In this document: in pieces, positions 16,900-25,727 of the stretch
Numbering within the stretch: position 1 is the stretch's first letter
Layout: each line of letters begins with the position of its first letter
Origin: Chitinophagales bacterium
GTDB taxonomy: Bacteria > Bacteroidota > Bacteroidia > Chitinophagales > BACL12
Assembly (NCBI GenBank): GCA_020636645.1
Contig: JACJXO010000004.1
Location: 124,001-188,000 of the forward strand
Length of the DNA stretch: 64,000 nt
Direction: 5' to 3'
Translations under genes and position numbers: made by a program
Notes under the pieces: generated by a model
The model's database searches: none
What the model was told of the DNA's origin: nothing
The model's input: only the letters and a program-made list of their open reading frames with translations

Positions 16900-17908
16900 G
16901 TTCAAATGATAGAGGGTGATGACATCCATCCTGCTGTGTAGCCTGAAAGCAGACACATGAATCTCTGATGGTTTCTTCCAGCGAACGAAATTCCATGCCC
17001 AGTCTGCTCTTCACTTTCGATGAATCGTACCGGGTCTGTCTGTTGGCCATACGGGCTGTTGTTCTGGTGATGGCCTTGTTTCCCAGACCAAACATCCTGA
17101 GTATAGCATTAAGTCGCCAGGCCAGGCCACTTAGTTTCGGGCCTGCTTCCCACCTGGGTGGAGGCACCTGCAGATACTTCGCCATGGTTTCAAAGAGATG
17201 CTGATAGGTCAGGTTGTCTGCACTGAGCAGAAAACGTTCGCCGAAATGTTTTTCTTCCATCAGCTGATGGGCCATTTGCACCACATCACGCACATCTACA
17301 AATCCGGTAATACCTTGTGTATAGAATGGATAGCGTTTATAGACCGAGCGGAATAATCGTCCGCTGCTTTGCTCCCAGTCGCATGCACCTAAAATGATGG
17401 AGGGGTTGACGATGACCGCCTGTAATCCTTCTGCCACACCACGCCAAACTTCCTGCTCAGCCCTGAATTTGCTCACAGCATAATCAGAAAGTGCTTTCCG
17501 GCTTTCCCATTTGTTCTGTTCGGTGATGACCTCGCCACGGGTGTATTTTTTACCAATAGCCGCCACTGAACTGAGGTGCAGCATGGGGATGTTTCTGTCC
17601 AGACAGGCGTTCACCACTGCCTCTGTACCTGCTGCATTGATCTGGTGCAACCGGTTCTTGTCTTCCTTTTTATAAGATACCAGGCCGGCACAATGGTACA
17701 CCGCATCCACCCCTTCTGTGGCATCAGACAGGGCAAATATGTCGCGGATATCTCCGCAGAATTTTTCCAGGCCCTCTACTTCTTCCAGCAGATACCAGGA
17801 GCTTTCTGACCGGTGCAGGATACGCACTTCATGCCCCAGTTGCCTGAGGTACCTGACCATATAACTTCCGGTAAATCCGGTGGCTCCTGTTACCAGAATT
17901 CGGCTCAT
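16892..17908 (-). CDS. NAD(P)-dependent epimerase/reductase, extended SDR
   Basis: 338 residues. Rossmann signature GATGFTGSYM at residues 8-17, acidic/basic selectivity region RILHRSESS, HCAGLV, catalytic serine in LSSVAAIG and Y-x-x-x-K as YAVSK. The overall layout resembles dihydroflavonol-4-reductase-like SDRs; the substrate is unknown. ATG overlaps the anmK stop (ATGA) and its end overlaps the HAD gene by 8 bases. Confidence 0.85.
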   Translation of the reverse strand: MSRILVTGATGFTGSYMVRYLRQLGHEVRILHRSESSWYLLEEVEGLEKFCGDIRDIFALSDATEGVDAVYHCAGLVSYKKEDKNRLHQINAAGTEAVVNACLDRNIPMLHLSSVAAIGKKYTRGEVITEQNKWESRKALSDYAVSKFRAEQEVWRGVAEGLQAVIVNPSIILGACDWEQSSGRLFRSVYKRYPFYTQGITGFVDVRDVVQMAHQLMEEKHFGERFLLSADNLTYQHLFETMAKYLQVPPPRWEAGPKLSGLAWRLNAILRMFGLGNKAITRTTARMANRQTRYDSSKVKSRLGMEFRSLEETIRDSCVCFQATQQDGCHHPLSFEHA

Positions 17909-18981
17909 TGTTCAGTTGGATAGGATATCACACCCCCGCTTACTGCTGAACGGGCACCGGTTACGGAGGGCAGGAAATTTGGCATTTCCCACCACCGCAG
18001 TGCGCCCATCAGCGCCATGGCAAGCGCTTCCTTGTAGCGGATGATGTGGTCATCCGGTAAAGATACATGATGCCTGCTCAGGGCTCTGATGCGTTCTGTC
18101 AACAGGTCATTGTAAGCTCCGCCTCCTGTAAGCAGCACCCTTCCATTTTTCTGATGCAGGTCCATGGCCTGTGCTATCTGTAAGGCAATATGTTCTGTGG
18201 CCGTGCGCAGCCTGTCAGGCAAGGAGTGGTCATCTGCTTTAAGTACCCGCACCCAGTTTTGCTGAACATATGCATTATCCAGCGAACGGGGAGGAGGCAG
18301 ACAGAAGAAATCATCGGCATTTAACTGATGCAGAAGGCTCTCGGCTACCCGGCCTGATGCTGCCATGCTTCCCCGCTCATCAAATTCACGGCCGGCTTCT
18401 TCGGCAAGTGCATTAAGCAACTGATTGGCGCCGCAAATATCAAATCCGATACGACGGCCATCGAGTTCCATTGATACATTCGCAATGCCGCCAATGTTAA
18501 GACATAATTGATACTGCGGAAAGAGGAGCTCATCACAGATTGGAACAAGCGGAGCACCCTGGCCTCCGGCAGCAATATCAGCCATGCGGAAATCCCAGAT
18601 GACCGGAAGTCCCGTAAGATCTGCCAGTATTTGACCGTTACCGATCTGCAAAGTGTGGCCAGCCTCCGGATGATGGCTCAGCGTATGCCCGTGACTTGCA
18701 ATGAGATCAGGGTTATCCAGCTGGTGTCGAGACAAAAATGCCTGAATCTCTGCGCCCATGAAGGCTGCGAGTTGAGCAGATACCTCTAAGGTATCATTTC
18801 GGTCTGTGCTTCCGCTGTAAGTTTTCAGCAGTTGCCTGAGTGGGGCAGGAAAGGGAATGGTTTCAGCTGCGTCTATGGAATAAAGCCAGTCAGTTCTGGT
18901 GATGGTGCAGACCGCTATATCCAACCCGTCAAGAGAGGAGCCAGACATTGATCCCAATACCCTCACCTTATTATTCGTCAT
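17905..18981 (-). CDS. anmK: Anhydro-N-acetylmuramic acid kinase
   Basis: 358 residues of the ASKHA-fold kinase that converts 1,6-anhydro-MurNAc to MurNAc-6-phosphate during peptidoglycan recycling. Seen: N-terminal GSMSGSSLDGLD (phosphate-binding), ASHGHTLSHHP, WDFRMADIAAGGQGAPLVP with catalytic aspartate D-in-DFRMAD, LNIGGIANVS, GFDICGANQL, and RVLLTGGGAYND. Overlaps the cytochrome gene before it by 11 bases and the SDR after it by 4. murQ is not in the window. Confidence 0.95.
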   Translation of the reverse strand: MTNNKVRVLGSMSGSSLDGLDIAVCTITRTDWLYSIDAAETIPFPAPLRQLLKTYSGSTDRNDTLEVSAQLAAFMGAEIQAFLSRHQLDNPDLIASHGHTLSHHPEAGHTLQIGNGQILADLTGLPVIWDFRMADIAAGGQGAPLVPICDELLFPQYQLCLNIGGIANVSMELDGRRIGFDICGANQLLNALAEEAGREFDERGSMAASGRVAESLLHQLNADDFFCLPPPRSLDNAYVQQNWVRVLKADDHSLPDRLRTATEHIALQIAQAMDLHQKNGRVLLTGGGAYNDLLTERIRALSRHHVSLPDDHIIRYKEALAMALMGALRWWEMPNFLPSVTGARSAVSGGVISYPTEQ

Positions 18982-19315
18982 GCAGGGTTTCTATATATGC
19001 TGCAACCTGATCGATCTCTTCTGCAGTAAGAATATCCTTGTGGGGTGCCATTCCGTTCCGGCCGAAGGTGATCACCCCGATTTTTTCATCTGGTGTAAGG
19101 GTGGACTTTCTGAGGTTGGCCGCACCGCTCAGACCCAGATCACCTTTGCTTCCATGACAGATCTTGCAGTTCTTCTGATATACTGCCTGACCCGGCAGTT
19201 CATTGGTGGCAGCCTGAGCAGCCTGTTGATTGCCGCTTGGTCTATTTCCGTTGCTGTTGTTGCAGGCGGATATCAGAAAAGCAGTAACAAAAAATAAAAC
19301 CGGTAGCCTTGCCAT
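18971..19315 (-). CDS. Lipid-anchored mono-haem cytochrome c
   Basis: 114 residues from MARLPVLFFV. Lipobox ISAC (C18), a Ser/Asn/Gln-rich linker, then one class I cytochrome c domain: haem attachment C50-K-I-C53-H54, GDLGLSGAANL, and the axial methionine M89 in FGRNGMAPHKD, ending with the helix LTAEEIDQVAAYIETL. Probably a periplasmic electron carrier. It heads the operon with anmK, the SDR and the HAD nucleotidase, an unrelated set as far as can be told. Confidence 0.88.
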   Translation of the reverse strand: MARLPVLFFVTAFLISACNNSNGNRPSGNQQAAQAATNELPGQAVYQKNCKICHGSKGDLGLSGAANLRKSTLTPDEKIGVITFGRNGMAPHKDILTAEEIDQVAAYIETLHDE

Positions 19316-19352
19316 GAGTTGGAAACAGTGCAAAGCTACCGGTTGTTTTATT
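19293..19352 (-). promoter_or_regulatory. Hairpin around the cytochrome c start codon
   Basis: On the minus strand AATAAA-bulge-ACCGGTAGC pairs with GCTACCGGT-TTTATT (9 + 6 bp with a 3-base bulge), followed by more T. The 27-base loop contains the ATG at 19315 and the outer arm contains the promoter element TAGCTTTG. It looks like a terminator for read-through from the PKD gene, but could also regulate translation of the cytochrome. Confidence 0.45.
19331..19338 (-). promoter_or_regulatory. -7 promoter element of the cytochrome c-anmK operon (TAGCTTTG)
   Basis: Perfect TAnnTTTG match 15 bases before the ATG at 19315, located inside the left arm of the hairpin described separately. Confidence 0.5.
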
Positions 19353-19358
19353 AAGAAA

Positions 19359-21497
19359 TCATCGTACCAGAATGAACGAACCCTGCAGATTGATCAGATC
19401 TCCGGTAATATCTTTCGCTCTCACCACATATACATAGGCGCCCACATCCTGTGGTTCATCGTTGTATTTCCCATCCCACCCGAAAGTAGGATCATTGGTA
19501 GTAAAGAGTTGCTGCCCCCACCGGTTGTAGATGGAAAACTCATAAAAATCTGCCACGGTATGGGTGTACACAAAGAACAGGTCATTAACACCGTCATCGT
19601 TTGGTGAGAAGGCATTAGGCACATCTACAATGGTGATGTCTTCCACATAAATAGTAACCGTATCACTGGCACTGCAACCATCCGGGCTGGTCACGGTCAG
19701 GATATAATCATAGGTCTGATCAGGCCTGATTTGCGGGTTTGCAATGAACGGATTGCTGACAAATGCTGCCGGCGACCAGCTGAAGGTACCATTGCCTTCT
19801 CCCATCAGGGTGTAATACTCCAGATAGGTAACAGTATCATCCAATCCGGCATCCGGATAAGGCAGCTCACCTATAGTGATGGATTGTGTAATAGTGTCCT
19901 GGCAGCCATTGTTGGTGGCCACAATGAGTGTCACCTCATAGGTACCCGGTTCCTCGTAGCTATAGGAAGGATCCTGGTCACCCGAGGTACCACCATCACC
20001 AAAATCCCAGAACCAGTCTGTCAGGGTAACACCATCGGGGTGCGTGGTCTCATCTTCGAACAAGGCGTCTTCGTTCAGGCACACATCGTCAGCAGAAAAA
20101 TCTGCAGTCGGTCCTGACAGCAGGGGCACATCCAGCAAGACGGTGCTGCTGCATCCTTTATCAGTGGTTACGGTAAGTGCTACTTCATAAATTCCTCCGA
20201 TGGTATAATCGTGCGATGGATTTTCTGCGGTACTGGAACCACCATCACCGAAATCCCATTCCCAGGAAATGATCTCACCCGCTTCTGTGGAGGTAGATGC
20301 ATCAGAAAACTGCACAGCTTCACCAGAACAACCGGCATTGAATTCAAAATCTGCCGTAAGGGTATTAAAAATATGGATCTCAACAACCGAAGTATCAGCG
20401 CATACGAAACCCGGATTACAGATCAGTGAAACAGTGTACACTCCGGTATCTCCATACACGTGCACCGGCTCATAATCTTCTGAGGTTGCACCATCGCCAA
20501 AGAGCCACAGATAACTATCTGCCCCGGTGCTGAAGTTGCTGAATGGGATGGTAAAGTCTTCGCAATCCAGGTACACATCGGTTACGATCTCACCATCTAC
20601 GCCCAGGGTTGAAACAAGTGCAGGTTCACAGAGCTGGACATTGAACTGAAAGTCTCGGATATGATTACCCAGCAAGACTCCGTCTCGCCATTCTTCCACC
20701 ACCACGCCAAGCACATAGCGTCCTTCATCTGTAGCTGTACCGGTAAGCAAACCGGTATTCACATCGATCTCAAAACCAGGAGCACCATCTACCATGTAGA
20801 GTACGTCATATCCGGCTGACCATGTTACGGGGTCGTAGGGAGGAGGAGGAGGCGGAAATGGTGCCGGATCAAATGGACTGGCTCCTGCATATGGTGTAAA
20901 GAATTTATAGGCCAGTGAATCGCCGTCAGGATCTGTTGCCGAGTGATCGAAACTGATCGGGTCGCCCACACAGATCACGCTTGGCGGATAGTTGGTAAAG
21001 ACCGGCGAACTGTTGCAGGAAGCGTCTTCTCCGGGCGGTATCTGTTGCCACATGGTAGAGCCGGTATCTTCAGGACCCACAATATTTACAATGGATGCAT
21101 TGCGGCAACAGCGTTGATAGACCAGGTCGAAAACCTGAAGATCATCAGGCACAGTTATGGAAACCGTGTAGATAGCCTGTTCCACACACAAACCAGGTGG
21201 CACGATCAGACAGGGATTATCCACTTCGATGGGCACATCAGAAAGTACCGGCGAGAACATCGAAACAGTGTTTAGAAGGGTACCGTCTTCGTCATAAATA
21301 CCTAAATAGGCTGGGTCGTCAAATGGAGTTCCCCCACCTATGGGAGAACAGTCTCTGTACAACACAAGGGTCACATCATAGGTATTAGGTCCTGTGCAGG
21401 TGTAGTATAGCTCTCCTCCAATAATATGCGTGGCATAGGTGGTGTGAGAGACAAGAAGGATGACCAGAGACAGCAGTGTGTAGCGTAAAGCGTTCAT
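19359..21497 (-). CDS. Secreted PKD-repeat protein with gliding-associated C-terminal domain (copy 1)
   Basis: 712 residues from the ATG at 21497, signal peptide MNALRYTLLSLVILLVS... ending near TTYA. The mature start THIIGGELYYTC, with LVLYRDC, VYQRCCRNASI and a Pro-rich PFPPPPPPYDP loop, defines a Cys-rich N-terminal domain (~22-300) shared with the neighbour. Three PKD domains follow, marked by WLFGDG, WDFGDGG and WDFGDGG. The end (~625-712: VPNAFSPNDDGVND, IYNRWGQQLF, VGAYVYVVRA) is the gliding motility-associated, type B T9SS sorting domain (TIGR04131). Likely a large surface adhesin. A TAACTTTA element lies at 21518-21525. Confidence 0.88.
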   Translation of the reverse strand: MNALRYTLLSLVILLVSHTTYATHIIGGELYYTCTGPNTYDVTLVLYRDCSPIGGGTPFDDPAYLGIYDEDGTLLNTVSMFSPVLSDVPIEVDNPCLIVPPGLCVEQAIYTVSITVPDDLQVFDLVYQRCCRNASIVNIVGPEDTGSTMWQQIPPGEDASCNSSPVFTNYPPSVICVGDPISFDHSATDPDGDSLAYKFFTPYAGASPFDPAPFPPPPPPYDPVTWSAGYDVLYMVDGAPGFEIDVNTGLLTGTATDEGRYVLGVVVEEWRDGVLLGNHIRDFQFNVQLCEPALVSTLGVDGEIVTDVYLDCEDFTIPFSNFSTGADSYLWLFGDGATSEDYEPVHVYGDTGVYTVSLICNPGFVCADTSVVEIHIFNTLTADFEFNAGCSGEAVQFSDASTSTEAGEIISWEWDFGDGGSSTAENPSHDYTIGGIYEVALTVTTDKGCSSTVLLDVPLLSGPTADFSADDVCLNEDALFEDETTHPDGVTLTDWFWDFGDGGTSGDQDPSYSYEEPGTYEVTLIVATNNGCQDTITQSITIGELPYPDAGLDDTVTYLEYYTLMGEGNGTFSWSPAAFVSNPFIANPQIRPDQTYDYILTVTSPDGCSASDTVTIYVEDITIVDVPNAFSPNDDGVNDLFFVYTHTVADFYEFSIYNRWGQQLFTTNDPTFGWDGKYNDEPQDVGAYVYVVRAKDITGDLINLQGSFILVR

Positions 21498-21529
21498 GCT
21501 CAATAGTGTCTTTACTTTAAAGTTACATA

Positions 21530-23863
21530 TTAATTGAGTAAGGTGATGTTACCTGAATAAACAGCCTGCTGACCTTCACATGCTATTGTAATATAGTATA
21601 TATACACACCTGTCTCCTGTTTCTTTCCGTCGGTGGTTCCATCCCAGGCAGTATCAATACTGCCAGCTTCAAAAACCAGCTCTCCCCATCTGTTATAGAT
21701 CTGGTAGTTGCTCACTTCATCATCTCCAAAACTGCTAATGCGGAATACATCATTAAGTCCGTCACCATTTGGTGAAAAGGCGGTAGGAATAGTAAATCGC
21801 ATACAACGCAGCCATACAACTATACTCACGGTGTCTGTAGCTGTACAACCGTTCTCAGCGGTAACAGTGACCACATAGCTGTCTGTTTCAGATGGCATGA
21901 CCACCGGATCCTGGCTGAAAGGGTCATTCATATAGTTGGGAGGATCCCAGCTGTAACTCACTCCACCGGCAGCATGCAACACCACTGGTTCAAACCGGTA
22001 CACCGCAGTATCATTCCATGCCACTGCGTCTGGAGCTGGCAGTACTTCTATAATGATCTGAGCTGTGTCACTGGTGCAGTCATCACTGATCACGACCGTA
22101 TAGGTGGTAGAAACATCCGGATACACAAAAGGATCATGATCCAGCAGATCACTGATGTTGTAGTTGGGTGACCATTGATAGTATTTACCGTTCCGGGTAA
22201 AAAGCTGAATGGTATCGCCTTCACAAATAGTAGAATCGCGAAACACGTCGGCCACTACTTTGGGATAGACCACAACCTGGTTGGTGATACTGTCCATGCA
22301 CCCTTTGTTACTTGTAGCCACGAGGGTGACAGGATATGCACCTGCGGTATCAAAGTAATAAGCACCGAAAGAACCCGTGCTGCCTGTACCATCCGGGTAG
22401 GTCCATTCCAGTCCGGTAATGGTGTAGGCAGAATCTATGAACACCTGCTCTGTAAGTGTACCTACAGATTGCAGGCAGGCATCATCCCACACAAAATCCA
22501 CATCGGGCGTAGGCCACACGGTAACTGTATGCTCCACACCTTTTGTACACCCGTATCCGTTCAATATCTGCAAATGCACTTCATAGGTACCTCCCTCCTC
22601 ATAGACATGAGAAGGTGTATTGCCGGTGCCTTCTGTGCCATCGCCAAAACTCCAGCTCCACTGTTCCAGATATCCGTATGTACTCACTGATACATCACTA
22701 AAATTCAGGGGCTGTCCGGCACATTGCGGTTCATAGGCAAAATTGGCTACCAGACCGGGATAGATCTGCACTATTGAATAGGCTGTATCTGCACAGACCG
22801 TATAAGGCTTAGCCACCAGCATCACTGTGTAGGTACCGGTATCGGGATAGACATAACTGGGCGACATAACTACTGAAGTATCATTGTCAACCGAAGGATC
22901 GCCAAAGTCCCAGAACCAGGTCGTTGCACCGAATGAATTGTTGTCAAAAAAGATGGTATAATCGTCGCAGTTGTTATACTCATCAGGAAAATCTGCATAT
23001 AAACCCGGGGTACAATCGGTTACGTTAAACTGAAAATCACGGTAGTGTTCACCAATCAGCACTCCATCACGGTATTCTTTGACACAAACTCCCACAACAT
23101 ACTGCCCGATAGACGCAGGTGTACCTTCCATCCACCCGGTCAGTGAATCTATGACCAGCGGAGGGGAGGCATCCAGCGGATATCCTTCAGAATAACCACC
23201 TGTATAAGTAACATATGGAAACGGAGGTGGTGATGGAATTTCAGGAGCAGGAACATCAAAACTGGCTCCCTGGTAGGGTCTGCAAAATTCGTACACCAGC
23301 TGATCGCCGTCAGGATCTGATGCAGCGTGGTCAAAATTAAACGGGTAACCGGCACATATGACCACAGGAGGAAAGGAATTGAACCTCGGACTGCTATTAC
23401 AGATGCTTCCGGGATCAGGAATATGGGCCGTATAGGTTGCGCCCTGCTGTTCAGGAAATATCAGATTCACAATGGTGGAGTTGCGGCAGCATCTCTGATA
23501 AACTATGTCATACCCCAGGGGGTTGTCAGGCAAAGTGATCGTTCTTGTATAGATAGCTTCTTCTACACAAACATCCGGAGGATTGACCATACATGGATTG
23601 GTAAGATCCGGGTCTATCAATGTGGATCCGGGAAATGGCAGTTCCAGACTTTGAAACAGTGTGCCATCGCCATTATAAACAGCCATGTACAGCGGATTGT
23701 CAAAAGGGGCTCCATCGCCACTGCAATCGCGGTACAGTTTCAGGGTGATGAGATACTCATTCCCTCCCAGGCAATCATAATACATCTCGCCACCCACAAT
23801 GTGGTAGGCTTTGGCAGGCAGTGCCAGGCCAAAGCAGAGTAATATGGATAACCAGGATCGCAC
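21530..23863 (-). CDS. Secreted PKD-repeat protein with gliding-associated C-terminal domain (copy 2)
   Basis: 777 residues, paralogue of the next gene. The start is GTG: the frame is open only six codons further up and has no ATG before the signal peptide (SWLSILLCFGLALPAKA). N-terminal domain YHIVGGEMYYDC, LKLYRDC, VYQRCCRNSTI, DPDGDQLVYEF matches copy 1 along ~280 residues. PKD-type units carry WFWDFGDPS and WSWSFGDGTEG, plus a weaker WTYPDG unit. The C-terminus (IPTAFSPNGDGLNDVF, IYNRWGELVF, GVYIYYITI) is a type B T9SS sorting domain. A TACTTTTA element (23883-23890) precedes it. Probably a surface adhesin. Confidence 0.88.
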   Translation of the reverse strand: MRSWLSILLCFGLALPAKAYHIVGGEMYYDCLGGNEYLITLKLYRDCSGDGAPFDNPLYMAVYNGDGTLFQSLELPFPGSTLIDPDLTNPCMVNPPDVCVEEAIYTRTITLPDNPLGYDIVYQRCCRNSTIVNLIFPEQQGATYTAHIPDPGSICNSSPRFNSFPPVVICAGYPFNFDHAASDPDGDQLVYEFCRPYQGASFDVPAPEIPSPPPFPYVTYTGGYSEGYPLDASPPLVIDSLTGWMEGTPASIGQYVVGVCVKEYRDGVLIGEHYRDFQFNVTDCTPGLYADFPDEYNNCDDYTIFFDNNSFGATTWFWDFGDPSVDNDTSVVMSPSYVYPDTGTYTVMLVAKPYTVCADTAYSIVQIYPGLVANFAYEPQCAGQPLNFSDVSVSTYGYLEQWSWSFGDGTEGTGNTPSHVYEEGGTYEVHLQILNGYGCTKGVEHTVTVWPTPDVDFVWDDACLQSVGTLTEQVFIDSAYTITGLEWTYPDGTGSTGSFGAYYFDTAGAYPVTLVATSNKGCMDSITNQVVVYPKVVADVFRDSTICEGDTIQLFTRNGKYYQWSPNYNISDLLDHDPFVYPDVSTTYTVVISDDCTSDTAQIIIEVLPAPDAVAWNDTAVYRFEPVVLHAAGGVSYSWDPPNYMNDPFSQDPVVMPSETDSYVVTVTAENGCTATDTVSIVVWLRCMRFTIPTAFSPNGDGLNDVFRISSFGDDEVSNYQIYNRWGELVFEAGSIDTAWDGTTDGKKQETGVYIYYITIACEGQQAVYSGNITLLN

Positions 23864-24009
23864 CGGGCATTCTTTGGGTCAATAAAAGTAAAAATTCAGC
23901 AGCGGTTCTTGTGTAATAAAGAAGTCATTTGATGTAAAGGATCGCTGCAGCAGAGCAGTATAGCAGTGAGTGGTGAGTGGTGGGCCAGGAGTAACAGGGG
24001 AACCGGATA

Positions 24010-24041
24010 ACAAAACTGTCAACCGTATTCAGGACGCTACA
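24010..24041 (-). repeat. Solitary end of the IS3-family element
   Basis: These 32 bases are an exact reverse complement of 34033-34064, the left end of the complete IS at 34 kb, but nothing of the IS interior follows. It lies in the 237-bp gap 23864-24100, which otherwise holds promoter elements for both flanking genes and a short GTGAGTG repeat (23967-23980). Confidence 0.85.
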
Positions 24042-24064
24042 CGCTACACACTGATAACTACAAA

Positions 24065-24096
24065 TTGCCAACCGCCAGCTCCTAATACTACCTTTG
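24065..24096 (+). promoter_or_regulatory. Promoter of the SRPBCC gene (TTG-N21-TACCTTTG)
   Basis: A -33 TTG (24065-24067) and a perfect -7 TACCTTTG (24089-24096) 21 bases apart, 4 bases before the ATG. This is the cleanest complete Bacteroidota promoter in the window and implies a near-leaderless mRNA. Confidence 0.65.
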
Positions 24097-24100
24097 CCAC

Positions 24101-24634
24101 ATGCAGATCTTCATATTGGTGCTGGCCATCATCTTCACCCTCATCGTGGTGGTGGGATTATTCATTCCGAGAAAACAAACGTTCACAGAAACGAAAGATA
24201 TTGCTGCCGACAAACGGCGCATCTTCAACCTGATAGACGATCTGGACAGCTGGGAGACCTGGAGTGCCTGGAGCAGCCTGAATGATACCGATCTGCAGAA
24301 GGAATTTCCCGGAAAACACAGCGGCTCGGGTGCCTCATTTGAGTGGAAAGGAAGCAAAATGGGAAAGGGCAGCGTAGAGATCGTTCGGGCAGAACCTTAT
24401 TCCTCCCTCGAAATTGCCACCCAGTTCCGCAACAAAAGATTCCGTGTCATCCATCATATCCAGCTGCATGCCGATCGGTTGCCCGTACAACTGACCTGGA
24501 CGGCCACGGTCAAGACAGGCTGGAGTTCACCGTCCCGCATCCTGGGCAGGGCGGTAATGAACAACATGCAAACGGATATTCACAAGAGTCTGATCCTGCT
24601 TAGTCAGTTAGCCGGCACTGCCGCTGAAGCGTAA
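24101..24634 (+). CDS. Membrane-anchored SRPBCC (START-like) protein
   Basis: 177 residues: one N-terminal transmembrane helix (IFILVLAIIFTLIVVVGLFI), then a single polyketide-cyclase/SRPBCC domain starting ETKDIAADKRRIFNLIDDLD, with SWETWSAWSSLND, GASFEWKGSKMGKGSVEIV, and a long C-terminal helix. Such proteins bind small hydrophobic ligands; ligand unknown. Its last 27 bases overlap, tail to tail, the end of the membrane-protein gene on the other strand. Confidence 0.82.
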   Translation: MQIFILVLAIIFTLIVVVGLFIPRKQTFTETKDIAADKRRIFNLIDDLDSWETWSAWSSLNDTDLQKEFPGKHSGSGASFEWKGSKMGKGSVEIVRAEPYSSLEIATQFRNKRFRVIHHIQLHADRLPVQLTWTATVKTGWSSPSRILGRAVMNNMQTDIHKSLILLSQLAGTAAEA

Positions 24635-25630
24635 CCGTATCTGCTGACCGATCTGCCGGAAACTCTGGAAGTTGAGCGGGAATTCCAGCACCACATGCAG
24701 GAAGCTCAGGAAGTACAACGCCATCAGCCCGGTGCGGTAATCGGTGTAATACAGCACCACGGCGATGATCCACAGGGCGAAGATGGCCACCAGCTGTGGT
24801 TTGGATACTTCGTGCCATTTGATGACCGATGTCTTGCTGAACCAGTTCAGGTAATGATAGGTATAGGCGTAGGCGATGAAGCGGGTGATCAGTATGCCCG
24901 CACTGCTGTAGTAGATGGCATCTTCGCCGGCAGCAGGTTCGTGCAGGAAGGACTGAAAGATCTGGACGTTCAATGAGCGGAAGGATACGTCATAACTGCG
25001 CTTGGCATACTCACTGATCTGGTAGCCGGCACCATCGGGAAGAATGAAAAAGAAGCTAACCGCACAGCCGATGAAGACCAGGATGGAGAGATAACCACTC
25101 GTACTGTGGCTCTTCAATGCACCCACCAGAATGAAGGCTCCGGTAAAGAGGAACACATGAATGAGTGTGGGCAGGAAGATAGTAAAGATGACCTGCGACA
25201 GATCATAATTTCTGATCATATATCCCACGATGGCCAGCAACACAAAGCTGATGATTCGGTAGTTCAGTTTCTTGACCAGGATCATGATGAGGCTGGCACT
25301 GAATGCAAGGAACATGACAGCGGGATTGAGGTCGAAGAAAGTGTACAGGCTTTTGGAAATGAGCGGCTCACCGTTGATGTCTTTCGGACCAAAATGCAGC
25401 ATGATACCGGGCAGGGTCAGGAAGAAGGTAAGCAGGGTCAGCAGGATCCAGTCGTACTTGTTGGGCGAAAAATATTGTCGCTTATGCAGCCAGGAGATCT
25501 CTGTCAGATAATGCAGCGGTCCCAGTACGGCGTAAGAGAACAGGAACAGCTCAAAGGGGATGACAAATGCCACAGCAGCCGATATCAGCATGAGGGCAAT
25601 GTTGATGTAGTTCACACGGGCGACGGTCAT
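24608..25630 (-). CDS. Polytopic membrane protein of unknown function
   Basis: 340 residues with about nine hydrophobic helices. A conserved-looking motif GPLHYLTEISWLH follows helix 2, and paired His residues occur in AYTYHYLNWF and FLHVVLEF, which might bind metal or haem inside the membrane. No family recognised. A TAATTTTA element lies 4 bases upstream (25635-25642). The 3' end overlaps the convergent SRPBCC gene by 27 bases. Confidence 0.72.
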   Translation of the reverse strand: MTVARVNYINIALMLISAAVAFVIPFELFLFSYAVLGPLHYLTEISWLHKRQYFSPNKYDWILLTLLTFFLTLPGIMLHFGPKDINGEPLISKSLYTFFDLNPAVMFLAFSASLIMILVKKLNYRIISFVLLAIVGYMIRNYDLSQVIFTIFLPTLIHVFLFTGAFILVGALKSHSTSGYLSILVFIGCAVSFFFILPDGAGYQISEYAKRSYDVSFRSLNVQIFQSFLHEPAAGEDAIYYSSAGILITRFIAYAYTYHYLNWFSKTSVIKWHEVSKPQLVAIFALWIIAVVLYYTDYRTGLMALYFLSFLHVVLEFPLNFQSFRQIGQQIRLRFSGSAG

Positions 25631-25669
25631 GGGATAAAATTAGGGAAAAGTAAAAAGGGAGCATGCAAA

Positions 25670-25697
25670 AAGAGGAAAGCCACAGGCTTTCCTCTTT
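25670..25697 (-). terminator. Rho-independent terminator of the ferritin gene
   Basis: On the minus strand AAAGAGGAAAGCC - TGT - GGCTTTCCTCTTTTT: a 12-bp stem, 3-base loop and a T-tract, about 30 bases after the ferritin stop. Confidence 0.85.
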
Positions 25698-25727
25698 CTT
25701 GTTCATTTTAATTTTCAGTTATGTTCA

